From NCBI GenBank assembly GCA_023159155.1, contig JAJNNX010000071.1, positions 62,001-126,000 of the forward strand: a stretch of 64,000 nt of DNA, given 5' to 3'. Below the pieces are notes generated by a model. It saw only the letters and a list, made by a program, of their open reading frames with translations. It did not search any database and was not told the DNA's origin. Shown in pieces: positions 51,427 to 61,197 of this stretch (its first letter is position 1; each line of letters begins with the position of its first letter). The DNA is from Ustulina deusta (taxonomy: Eukaryota > Ascomycota > Sordariomycetes > Xylariales > Xylariaceae). Both the position numbers and the translations under genes were made by a program.

Positions 51427-52331
51427 ATAATATATTATTTTTATTAATTTTATTTTTTATATAATATATTATAAAATAACCTATATAATATAAAACAAAG
51501 TTTTAATATTTAATATTTAAACTTTTATTACTTAACTTAAATTTATAACTATTAATAAAAATATAGCAATTATTACGCGTTGGGCAATTATAGAAAGCGA
51601 GGCTTCATTCCGAAAGCGAACTTTGCATTAGAATCTAAGTATGAAGAAAAAGAAAGGCTAATTTTACAAGGGTGCGTTGCAGGTTCTTTATGGGTGGATT
51701 GGTGGGAGGTGTGGGCAGCTGTCAGGTAATTGCCAGGTGCCGGCCAGGTGTAAGTCATGTGACCTAGGAATTAAAGATTGCGGTTTGTGTGGCTTATGGG
51801 TTGCAGCCACGCTGCCGGCCACCAGCCACCATACCGTAACTGCAATTATAATTAATAGCTACTTTAATATAATAAATAATATTATTAGCTATAATATAAA
51901 TAGATTTAATAAATAAAATAAAAAATAATTATATATTATAAAAATATAATCTTAATTTAAAAAATTTTTTATTATATTATATAACTAGGTTTTTATTATA
52001 TAACTTAGCCCTATTTATTCTATACTATAGCTTGACTTTTACCTATAAAAATTATAACAAAAAAAAATTTTTTTAATAAATTATATCTAGGTTTTATTTA
52101 GATTATTTTTTTTGTATAATATATAACTACCTAGGTAACATATATTATATAATATAATACACTGATTGTAGCCCATTATAGGCCTGGGAGATTTGCTAAC
52201 CAGAAACCTGCGAGATAGTCTTTTGCTGTCTTCCTAGCTTATTATATAGAGACCAATACCTTCTAGTCCACAGCTTTAGGTTACGCCTTCATAGGAGGAC
52301 TCTCTCTGTCCCTGGGTATAGACTGGTCCCC
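51427..52331. other. transition zone, no gene recognised
   Basis: AT-rich DNA surrounds a balanced-GC patch (about 51,575-51,840) with phrases such as GCCGGCCAGGTG and GCTGCCGGCCACC. From about 52,145 composition becomes genic. Short frames in the patch resemble no protein I know. It may be another eroded repeat. Confidence 0.5.
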
Positions 52332-52814
52332 CGGGTCGGTTATTCAGAGACGAAGAATTGATATCGGGAGACGAACCTAAACCTGTTTTGGTCATTGTCC
52401 ACATATGTCCCTATACCCCCCATATTTCCCATACAAAATGGATTAGTCTTGGACAGTATGTGGACACCAACAAAAATAACAGTCAGGCTCTTAGCAACTA
52501 TCTATTAATACAACAAATTAGCCTAGAACTCTACCAAAATAGAAGTATTTATAGTAGGTAAAGTGCGCTATAATTATAGCAGTGATAGTGGGTGGTGCCC
52601 TATAATTATAGCGGTATTAGTCTTTGGCGCACCTGTTATTTTTGGTCAATTTACGGCTAATCCCCGGTTGGTGTTCCTACCTGCTCTACAGCTCGTTAAA
52701 ATAGGTCTAGTTTGTATGGGTGTGGAGCAACATGCAGCATATGTGGGGGGGTTGCCGTGTTGGGTTTAGGTTCGTCTCCCGATATCAATTCTTCGTCTCT
52801 GAATAACCGACCCG
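52332..52814. mobile_element. 483-bp miniature TIR element, Mutator-like (MULE-type MITE)
   Basis: Perfect 52-bp terminal inverted repeats occupy 52,332-52,383 and 52,763-52,814 (start CGGGTCGGTTATTCAGAG). They are flanked by the 9-bp direct repeat CTGGTCCCC (52,323-52,331 and 52,815-52,823). Long TIRs with a 9-bp TSD are the hallmark of Mutator-like elements. The interior has no transposase frame, so it would depend on an enzyme made elsewhere. It contains two copies of the palindromic word CTATAATTATAG (52,568-52,579 and 52,600-52,611). Identical TIRs and no RIP suggest a recent insertion. Confidence 0.9.
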
Positions 52815-52865
52815 CTGGTCCCCCCCTTCCTCCCACCCCGTCTTGACCTAGTGCTGACCACAAAC

Positions 52866-54493
52866 ATCAGCCCTCGCAGTCTCGCCGCTGGCGACATTTC
52901 TGGCGGGATGGGATAAATACGGGACGCGATTAACCATCTTCACTGGCGTCATATTTGAGACGTAAGTACTTCGCCGCAACGCCGACACCCGTTCCCCCAC
53001 CTGCGCGGCACATCCCTGATCCTATTTCTTCAAATAAAAAACACCAACTGACGAGAGAGAGAGAAGTATCGCCTTCATCGGCTCTTCCTTCGCCACATCA
53101 TCCTTACGCAAGGTGTGTCGTTTGGTATCGGCCTGGGCCTGATGTTCGTGTCATCGGCGCCCGTGCCCGCGCAGTGGTTTCACAAGAAACGATCGCTCGC
53201 AAACGGCTGGACGGCGGCGGGCTCGGGCTTCGGCGGGCTCGTCTACTCGCTCGCTTCCAACGCTAGTATGTGATCCTCGGAGTCGTTACCCTCCCCAGAT
53301 TCTGGTCATTCCTGAGAGCGCAAAAACGCCTGCTCAAGATAACGGTCACTAACTCTCGGATGTTGTTGAAGTGATTGAGAGGTTTGGCCTGGCCTGGACT
53401 TTTCGGACGCTCGCTATTATTTGCTTCGTCGTGAACGGCATCGCGAGCTGCTTCATCCGCGACCGCAACCACGCTGTCGGCTCCGTTCATGTCGCCTTCA
53501 ACTGGAAGCTCTTCAAACGCCCCAGCTTCATCATGTTTCAGCTCTGGATGACATTCTCGCTCATCGGGTACATCATCCTCGTCTTCAGCATCGTCGCATA
53601 CTGCCAGACTGTGGGCCTGTCGGCTTCGCAAGCCTCGCTCGTCGGCGCGCTATTCAATCGTGAGTTTCGCGCCCCTTCAGGAAGGAGAGAAAGGTTCGCT
53701 GAAGTGTGAGAAATAGTGGCGCAGGGGCTCGGACGGCCTGCTATCGGTCTCTCGAGCGATAGGATCGGCCGTTTTAATATCGCCCACTTGAGCACGCTAT
53801 GGTGTGGCCTCGTATGCTTGTTCGTGTGGATGTTCGGAGCTAGGACGCTTGCCGGTTGCATCGTCTTCGCGCTGCTCAGTTCGTCCCCTGGTGTCATTTA
53901 TTCCCCCCTGAGCAACGTTTCAGGCCCCATTTCTCCTGCATACTCCCCAGACATTGCTTGAATTCTGACACCTTGCGGTAATTGCTAACTGCAGCATGTA
54001 AGCAGGCGGGAGCGTGGCCGGCGTGATCTGGGCGACCGTCTCACCGATCTGTGCCGAAGTTGTTGGGCTTGCAATGATTCCCTCTGGTAAGCCTACTTCG
54101 TCCACTTGCTGGAATTGACATTCGACAGCCACGACGGCGTCGCTGACTTGTGAAATAGCGCTGTCGGTCACCTGGCTTGTCCTCGTCCTTCCGGCCACTT
54201 TTGCCGAGGTCATCGGTTTGAGTCTACGTTCTCCAGGGACTTGGGGTTATCGCAACGTACAGCTCTTCACGGCGTTTATGTATATCGGTGCCTTCATTTT
54301 CGGCTGGATCCTGCGGACCTGGAAGGTATGGGACCTCGAACGGGTACGGCTGGATAAAGAGCAACGTGAACTTGCTATCCACGACAATAGTGTTGTGCCC
54401 TCCACCGAACTCAGGCGCCATGCTAGCCGCGTGTCAACAGTGAGCGAAAAGGTGTTGCACTTAAGGGGGCTCTGGGCGGTACAGCGTGTATAA
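52866..54493 (+). pseudogene. monocarboxylate-transporter-like MFS permease, 5'-truncated and frameshifted
   Basis: Remaining exons: about 52,866-52,961; 53,067-53,265; 53,372-53,659; 53,717-53,890; 54,006-54,086; 54,159-54,493. They encode the family series DKYGTRLTIFTGVIF, LTQGVSFGIGLGLMF, RSLANGWTAAGSGFGGLVYS, ASQASLVGALFNLAQGLGRP, IWATVSPICAEVVGL and a final membrane segment ending ILRTWKVW. Such fungal plasma-membrane permeases resemble monocarboxylate or Mch5-type riboflavin carriers; the substrate is unknown. The first 80-100 residues, with the first membrane segments, are missing. In exon 2 the frame for IAFIGSSFA does not join the frame for HIILTQG (near 53,095), a frameshift. The remaining introns are in phase. 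The lost 5' end lies against the miniature element and the AT block. It could still be transcribed. Confidence 0.7.
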
Positions 54494-54733
54494 CGGGGGC
54501 TCTATATCTTTTCTTATTTCATATTTAATTCGTTTGTCCGCGCTCGCGACACTGTAGGACGCTGGTTTTGCGTAGTTGTTGCAGAAGGGTCGGCCTAACC
54601 TGAACGACCGTCATCGCTGCCCATTCTTGCATACAATTCCATTTCTTGCCCGTCGACAACATTGACAAGGGCAAGAGACTTTACAAGGGGGCATAACCAT
54701 AGCACGCGACTAATGTGACTACGCTACAGGCGG
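54494..54733. other. convergent intergenic spacer
   Basis: 240 bp between the 3' ends of the permease pseudogene and the ligase gene. It presumably holds both polyadenylation regions; no clear signal or other feature is seen. Confidence 0.5.
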
Positions 54734-57339
54734 TCAGTTCGTAGCATTCGCAAGCTCTATAGCCTTCTTCGCGGCCTCGTCAAAGTCATCGAAAGCAAAG
54801 AGAGTTAGGCCACTCTCAGTGATCAACTGCTGGCCTTCCTTCTCGTTGGAGCCGCGGATGCGAACGACAACGGGCACACGTATATCTAAGTCGCCGAAGG
54901 CCTTGATGACGCCTCGCGCAATCATATCTCCAAGCGTCAGACCGCCGAAGATGTTAACAAGGATGCACTATTTGTTCCGAGTTGTGAGCGGGCGATAGGG
55001 AAATGAGTTGAAACGACACAGAACAGAAGAAAAGAACAATGGGAAATGTGAGTTGGCGAGGGCAGAGTGCTCGCTCACCTTGACTCGCGGGTCCTTCAAA
55101 ATGACCTCGAAACTCTTCTTGACCGTCTCGCTCGTGGCTTTTCCTCCGGTGTCCAAGAAATTCGCAGCGCGGCCTCCCACTTGTGCAAGGGCGTCGACCG
55201 TGTTCATCGCTAGCCCGGCCCCATTGACGAGAGTCCCAATGTTCGCGATTTCTCCTTCTCCCTTGCCATTCGGCAGCTTGACGTACACGATACCATCTTT
55301 CTCCACCTCAACTTCTGTGGCGTCCTCGACGCTCGTGTCTCGTAGCGCCTGGATGTCGGCCTGTCGCTTGCCGCTGCGATAGGCCGCATCGTCGAAGCCG
55401 AAGCGCGCGGACACGATGGCGATCTCGGAAGTTGAGTTTTTGGAAGCAACGAGTTGTGTCTCTAGGAGATACGCCTCCTTCTCTGCAAAAAGGGTAACAA
55501 GTCCTGTGATTATGGTGCGAAGCGATGAAACGATGTCGTTGTTATTGCTGTCAAGACCAAGTTGTGATGCGATGTCACTAATATCTGTGGCTTCGGCCCC
55601 GACCCAATAGTCGTAGTCGAATCTCTTGAACTTCATAGTGCCATCTTCAGCGGGCGGAGAGACAATGATGCAAGGACTTCTAGTCGAGCGGTTCAGGGTT
55701 ACGGCGAGTAGGCGACCCTCGTCTGGCACAGAGATACTATCGACGACTGGCACTCCGCGTTGCCGTAACAGGTTGAATGCGGCAGCCTGCGTTAGATAGA
55801 TGGATCTTGTCTGCTGCGTATGACCACTCGGTGTGTGCGGACTAGGTCTCCTGATGGCAGTGTGCATTCCTCGGCGTTGAATACCAGTCCTTGGTGAGGG
55901 TGTCGACCCATCTAAAATGGATTTCAAAACTGGCCCAAACCGGGAGGGATGGTTCACGATGGCGCAGCCGGCCGCCTGGAGGGCTTTAATTTTGTCTTGA
56001 GCGGATGGCTCGCCGGGAAACGCAAGGGCACCAGCGTGACCCATTATCCGACCTGGGACAGCCTCGATGCCTCCGATCAGGGCAGCAATGGGCCTGTTTG
56101 GAGGTTAAATGTTAGCTTCGGATATGTAGGATGGGATGTTTTGGTTGGTGAAGGACTCGACTAACTTGGGCTTCTCTGTTCTTGCGCGGTAATCCATGAT
56201 CCAGTCCGCAGCATCGATCTCAGCCTCTCCTCCAATTTCGCCTACAAGTGCTATGGCCTCTGTATTTTCGTCTTCCGCCAGGATTTGAAGACCATCTCTG
56301 ATACTGGTTCCGGGAAGGATATCTCCCCCAACCCCTATGCACATACTTTGACCTAAACCAGATCTGAGGGTAGAGCCGGCAGCTAGCAGGATGCGCTTTG
56401 GTTAACTTCTTTCAACGGCGCGTGAACGATGAAGCAATGTGTCGTACTTTCATAACTTAAAGTGCCCGACCGTGCCACGATACCGACCTTCCCTGGTTGG
56501 AAACACGGCAACGGTTGAAAACCTAGCGCAACAATCAGGTCTACTGTTTCCGTGCATTGAGAAGGCGACACCTGCCTATTCTACATTTTCCCACGGCAGA
56601 TATGATGCCTGGTGAATTGGCACCAACCAGCCTAGACTTCGTCTGCGTTTTTAACATAGAGTGTATCTAGATATGTGGTAATTAGTTTATGTTCTAGTTC
56701 ACCTTTCATCAAGCACTTGGAAACCCTAACCCGTATCATATCATGCAGAGGGATGTGCTCTGCAACAGCGACAACCAAGGGTACTTCGGCCTCAATAGCC
56801 TCTTCAATGGCAACCGTCGCCTGGTGTGCTGCGACGTAAATGCCAGTGGCGCCGGGTTTGAGGACTTCCATTGCCTATCAACAGGTCTTGACTTAGTCAT
56901 TGTCACAATATCTCTGCTCCCTCTCCCGTAAGAAAAGCCGGGGCCGGGGAAGGTTGTTTTCATGTATCCCACACCTTTCTCACCGTGGACAAAACTGGCA
57001 AACCAAGATGCTCTCCCTCGAACCCCGGCCGAACCCCCCCAACAATGTTGGTTCCCCATTCTATAGACTCCCTGGCATTGGCGGTCGCTTGCTTTCCTGT
57101 CCCAACGTAAATCAGGCTCAACTGCTTGGTGACATTGGAGAATAAAGCCGTTTGAGAGTCAACGAACCCGTAAATCCTTGAAATATTACCCGCGTATGAC
57201 TACCGATCTTGAGATTTTTGAGTGTTAAGTCGTAATTGTGTCGTACTAGGGAGCTTCCAAAGCTCCGACTAGTAGCAGCTCGATCCGCTTGCCTCAGTAA
57301 CTTGCCCCGGACCCCGAGGTGTATCAGGTTGCGTATCAT
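54734..57339 (-). CDS. fused alpha-beta succinyl-CoA-ligase-like protein, eight exons, about 678 aa
   Basis: Exons (minus): 57,339-57,168; 57,096-56,984; 56,874-56,731; 56,642-56,576; 56,522-56,448; 56,382-56,166; 56,093-55,079; 54,967-54,734. The N-terminal half is the alpha subunit: CoA-binding start (TRVIFQGFTGKQATANA), WGTNIVGGV, the EHIPLHDM box, GANSPGII, SGTLSYE, GVGGDILPGTS, EIGGEAE, and PGRIMGHAGA, whose His is the phosphorylated catalytic residue. The C-terminal half is the beta subunit: a degenerate ATP-grasp, the signature NGAGLAMNTVDAL...FLDTGG, then CILVNIFGG and VVVRIRGSNEKEG. Normal enzymes keep the two as separate chains; the fusion would join succinate/CoA and nucleotide sites in one polypeptide. 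The basic N-terminus (MIRNLIHLGVRGKLLRQ) suggests mitochondrial import. The exon 3 end is uncertain: about eight residues usual between HDMIR and TKSRL are absent. Specificity is not proven. Confidence 0.8.
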
Positions 57340-58045
57340 TTTATGGGAATACCATAGATTTATGTAATGGCCAACTCATCATTCTAAAAGAAGTAAATTT
57401 CAAGGCAACCAGGATCCGGCAACTGGTCTTAAATATATACTCAGAGGGTGTTAAAGAGGCAATGATTGGTGTCTATTGATCCGGTGGTCCACCTCAAAGG
57501 TGGGCGTTCGTATGTATGTGGACTATCCCTGCTTGGAGGATATAAGCCGGCTCTAACCCAGGAACGAACGGCTTGAGTTACTATGTAAAACGCAACGCAG
57601 TCCGAAACGCACATATTTTTACTTCGCATGCCCTTGATATGGCAATCAAAATTAGAGGCTGATGTAGATCGCAGAAATGATCTCTTTATTTGCTTGTGAG
57701 GCCAAAATCATGGGATAATCAAGTCCCAAGGTCCGTACATTGTAGCTATCTACCACTCTGGAGATGTGTGGTAGGTATTTAGTCAAGCACCTAATCCGGT
57801 AGTCCGTTCCGCGTCCCAACACTCAAAGAACTGCTCATCGATCAACTAATTTGATTATACACGCATAAAGCCCAGTGTTACGTACGATAACCAGAAGACA
57901 TACCGCGATTGACAAGATATGGTACCACCCAACCACCAGGGAGATGTACAATATGTGATAATAGGTACTAATAATAATAATATACACGTCCTGTGGGGAA
58001 GACTGACTTCTAACTAAGTCGCCTGATCCCTCGGTTCAGAAAGCG
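57340..58045. other. intergenic region upstream of the ligase gene and downstream of COX19
   Basis: About 700 bp of balanced composition; the ligase promoter should lie in its left part. A short (AAT)n run sits near 57,966-57,983. The phrase GTCCTGTGGGGA (about 57,987) recurs at about 59,278. No coding frame with recognisable protein. Confidence 0.5.
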
Positions 58046-58555
58046 TCACGAACTCGATTTTCCACCTTCGGAACTTGAGGTGAGTGGCTGTGCATTTGGT
58101 TCTTCTGCGAACCCCAAGTTTTTGAAATCGTCCTTGGCCATCAGATTCCTACCATTGGTCAAGATCAGAATTGGCGTCACGGAGAATGAAAATATAGGCC
58201 CCTACCGGTCCATTCGGCATGACAGATATGACTTGGCGAGGTTGCGACACTCTTCATCGTTGACACCCTTTACCTTCTTGATACAGGACAGGTAGCGTGT
58301 CATGACGTGCTTGCACTCGCCTGACAACGTTAGTCGGACTGGACAGTGATGGATAGGTAAGACATGGCAGAACAACCACATACCATCGTGGTCCAGAGGA
58401 AAGCTGCCGCGCTCCGGGCTGTGAGATGACGAGTGATTAGCATGGGCTCTTCCACGGGCGTGCGTGCGTAACAAGGGGCAATTTCAACTTTGGTCAGCTT
58501 ACGGAACTGGCTTTCCTGTGTAGGTACCTGAACCTGGGCTACCAAATGAACTCAT
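58046..58555 (-). CDS. COX19: cytochrome c oxidase assembly protein COX19, four exons, 101 aa
   Basis: Exons (minus): 58,555-58,503; 58,418-58,384; 58,320-58,206; 58,148-58,046, total 306 nt in phase. The protein starts [10 protein letters not shown] and runs through [15 protein letters not shown], the fungal COX19 hallmark. It carries the twin CX9C motif ([11 protein letters not shown] and [11 protein letters not shown]) and ends after [13 protein letters not shown] with a short Ser-rich tail. COX19 acts in the mitochondrial intermembrane space, where Mia40 oxidises the two Cys pairs; it supports copper delivery to cytochrome c oxidase (with Cox11). All introns are GT-AG (79-86, 63 and 57 bp range), the first with donor GTAAGC. 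The start is the first ATG in frame and gives the expected length (about 90-110 aa). No defect is seen. Confidence 0.93.
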
Positions 58556-58724
58556 CGGATCTTCGCCGCTGAGGATGAGTGTTGGTATGGTTTCTCATAT
58601 ATCAATTGGCCGTAGTGTCTGCACACTTAGGTATGCAAGGTTCCTTTACATTGAAAGATCATGAGACAGGATTGGTCGGCGTCATTTCAACGTCACGAGA
58701 CTCGTTGGTATGGAGTCTACACAT

Positions 58725-59116
58725 AAACTGAGGGTAGCCCACCCCTGTTGACCTGAGGGTACCCGTGCTTTTTTTAAGTACTAGTGCTCCACAGAATACT
58801 TTTCGCATAATCGATTAAAAATGCACGTTTAAATACATAGAACATTTATAGCTAAGTTAATACATATAACATATTTTATACAACAAGTGAAAGAAAATAC
58901 TCTAAGGTAAGTTGTTGTTTTTAAAAAAGGAAAAGAGTAAATATATATAATTACCTTAAGTAACCAAGGTTGTGTATAAAATTTTATACAAATTATGTAA
59001 ATTATAAATATATATTTAAAGGTATACCTATTCTAATCGATTGTGCGAAAAGTACTCTGGTACATAAAAAAAGCACGGGTACCCTCAGGTCAACAGGGGT
59101 GGGCTACCCTCAGTTT
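58725..59116. mobile_element. 392-bp foldback element with 52-bp perfect TIRs
   Basis: 58,725-58,776 and 59,065-59,116 are exact inverted repeats (start AAACTGAGGGTAGCCCACCC). Each contains the direct repeat CTGAGGGTA twice. Partial complementarity continues inward (CTTTTCGCA-AATCGATT on both sides), so most of the element can fold on itself. The centre is AT-rich and has no protein frame. I see no convincing target duplication (left flank GTCTACACAT, right flank GTCTGATTAC share only GTCT), so the superfamily is unknown. It lies about 170 bp upstream of the COX19 start. Confidence 0.85.
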
Positions 59117-59672
59117 GTCTGATTACTCGGCTACTACCTAGGTACCTAGTTATTAGGGGGCAGTAGCTTTCCTAGTAAAATACAGTGTGCAGTTAAAATC
59201 AATCGGAGAAGAGAACATGTAGGTGACTCCCCCGTGCCCCCACAGCGGTTAGCTGGTGGTTGCCGGGCGAACAGGATGTCCTGTGGGGAGGGGAACTTCC
59301 AACTAGGGAGGACCAGTATAGGTACTTACCTAGTGTCATGTAGGTAGGTCGGTATAACAATCCACTATGTTGAGCACATCAAACCTGCAGATGGCCCACT
59401 ACACTACCGTGCCAGCACCACCGACCTGAATGATCGATCTCCATTATGAAGGATGTAGTACAGGATACATGTGAGCCAACCAATCCCACTCACTCTTCCT
59501 CTACTGTCCAGCTGCCTAGGTATTACCAACTTTCCGATCCGTAGAGAGCTCATCCATCTGCTAGGCCGCTGCTAAATTGGCTCCCGAATGGAAGACAGCC
59601 CCTTCAATCCTGCAAATTTGACAAGAATGAATTGTTGATGCCCGAGCGCTCAATCCTCCTCGCCCCCCAATC
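59117..59672. other. intergenic region upstream of the Cys-rich protein gene
   Basis: It holds several copies of palindrome-like ACCTAGGTACC and TAGGTACTTACCTA words (59,135-59,152 and 59,313-59,350) of the kind frequent in filamentous ascomycete intergenic DNA. No gene is visible. Confidence 0.5.
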
Positions 59673-60470
59673 ATGCGACCACAGCGTTGCCGGCGAGTAA
59701 CGGCCATCTACTTCATAACTACCATCATTTCGACGCTGCACACGACGCTGGCCAATCCCGTTGATCCGTTGGGGTATTCCGATGCTCTTGATTTCTTCCC
59801 CATCCATCAGAGAGATGTTACCTGCCCGGCCAACTACTTCAGCTGCGAAGACAAGGGAGTGCAGTTTGAGGGTGCGTGTTGCGAAAATGGGCAAACGTGT
59901 TCCTTAGACGCCCATCAGAGTGCTGCATGCTGTCCTACGACGTGAGTCCATACCTATTCCCCGAAGTCGTATGCTTGGGACTGGTGAGCGCACGACTGAC
60001 GACGACGGATTTCTAGAGCGACGTGCACGGGAGTGGCACCGGGCAGCGGGCCTACGGCAACAGCTTCTTACGTGAGCAATGCATACTTTGCATTCCCCAT
60101 CATACCGACCTCCTTTAGCAACGCAGCAGCATGCACTACGGCTCTGCGCGACTGCTCCGAGAACTACAATGCGTGCGTGCTGGGCCTGGAAGGCGGCAAC
60201 GCTGGGTACGACGTGACCATTCAGGTCCCAGGAGCGGGAGGCACCACGGTGGCGCAGGCACAGACGACGCTCCCATCAGCGACGGCAACATCTGTCTGCT
60301 CGACTCTCTCGCTCCAGGCCTGCCATGGTTTGAGTAATGGACTATGCCACGCTGGTACGCAGGGAGGATTTACTGTCGGCAGTGCGAATGGAGCACCACG
60401 GCCCACGGCTGCTTGTATGGCTGGTGTCATCGCAGGAGTAGGAATCGGCATCATGGGCGGCCGATTATAA
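59673..60470 (+). CDS. secreted Cys-rich protein, probably GPI-anchored, two exons, 240 aa
   Basis: Exons 59,673-59,941 and 60,017-60,470, with a 75-bp intron (GTGAGT...TTCTAG). The joined frame reads ...CCPTTATCTG. Residues 1-27 form a signal peptide (basic start, then IYFITTIISTLHTTLA). Residues 45-95 carry eight cysteines in the order C-C-CC-C-CC-C, with a granulin-like stretch CCENGQTC...CCP. A second Cys set follows (CTTALRDCSENYNAC; later CSTLSLQACHGL...LC). The Thr/Ser/Ala-rich C-terminus ends in a hydrophobic tail (AGVIAGVGIGIMGG) typical of a GPI signal. Similar proteins are annotated in many ascomycetes as GPI-anchored cell-wall or surface proteins without known function. Expression cannot be judged from sequence. 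Confidence 0.8.
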
Positions 60471-61197
60471 CACCAGAGCGGAAGTGGATGCCTCTTCGCG
60501 TACCAGGCAAGGTTAGGGAAGGAAACTGGACGACGTTACGAATATCATGAATGGTTTTCTAAACTGTATATGCTGGGTTTCCATATATATGGGTCGCAAT
60601 CTGGGGGAGGGGGGATTGGCATGGAACATTGGTAAATGCGATAGAGAGTGGAAGCATCGCGTTGCACTTTACAACACTGGGGGTTGACGCTCGGGGATGG
60701 GATGGATAACCGATTCTAATACATAAAAACAATAACAAAAGAAAGAAAGACAGAAAGACTTGGAATATGGACTCATATGTAAACTTAGTGATAGGTATTA
60801 CCACATAGAGTTAACTTGCCTGCTTGCCTGACCATGTAGGTGTGCATTTTGAGCTATACATTGAGTACGTACCAACCCACATGTCCGTCCTACCGGTAGA
60901 CTAGGTGTCTAGAGCTTTAGGTACCTACCTGTAGAGAGCGCCTAGGTACCTACTCCAACATGCTTCTCTAGTAGGCCAATGCTCCTTTCACCAACCACCC
61001 TTCGCCGGCGCCAGGATGCTGGCTCTATGGTTGGTTGAGGAGTCGACACGAATTCAATTGGCATTGCGTGCATGACGGCATTAGAGGCTGTACATATATG
61101 ACATATCTATCGAGAAGAGAGCGAAGAGTGCGGCGCACCGCTGTGACGCCGTGACCTGCCGTGACAAGCTTGACCTGATGCCAACACCCGAAGCATC
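60471..61197. other. intergenic region between the Cys-rich protein gene and NPR3
   Basis: Contains a GAAA-rich run (about 60,735-60,758) and repeated AGGTACCTAC words (60,919-60,953). The NPR3 promoter should lie in the right half. No coding feature is supported. Confidence 0.5.

Noticed and set aside
52563..52769. 68-residue frame in the miniature TIR element
   Set aside because: Too short, no transposase motif, and it runs into the TIR.
55008..55382. 124-residue plus-strand frame
   Set aside because: Antisense shadow of the large exon of the ligase-like gene.
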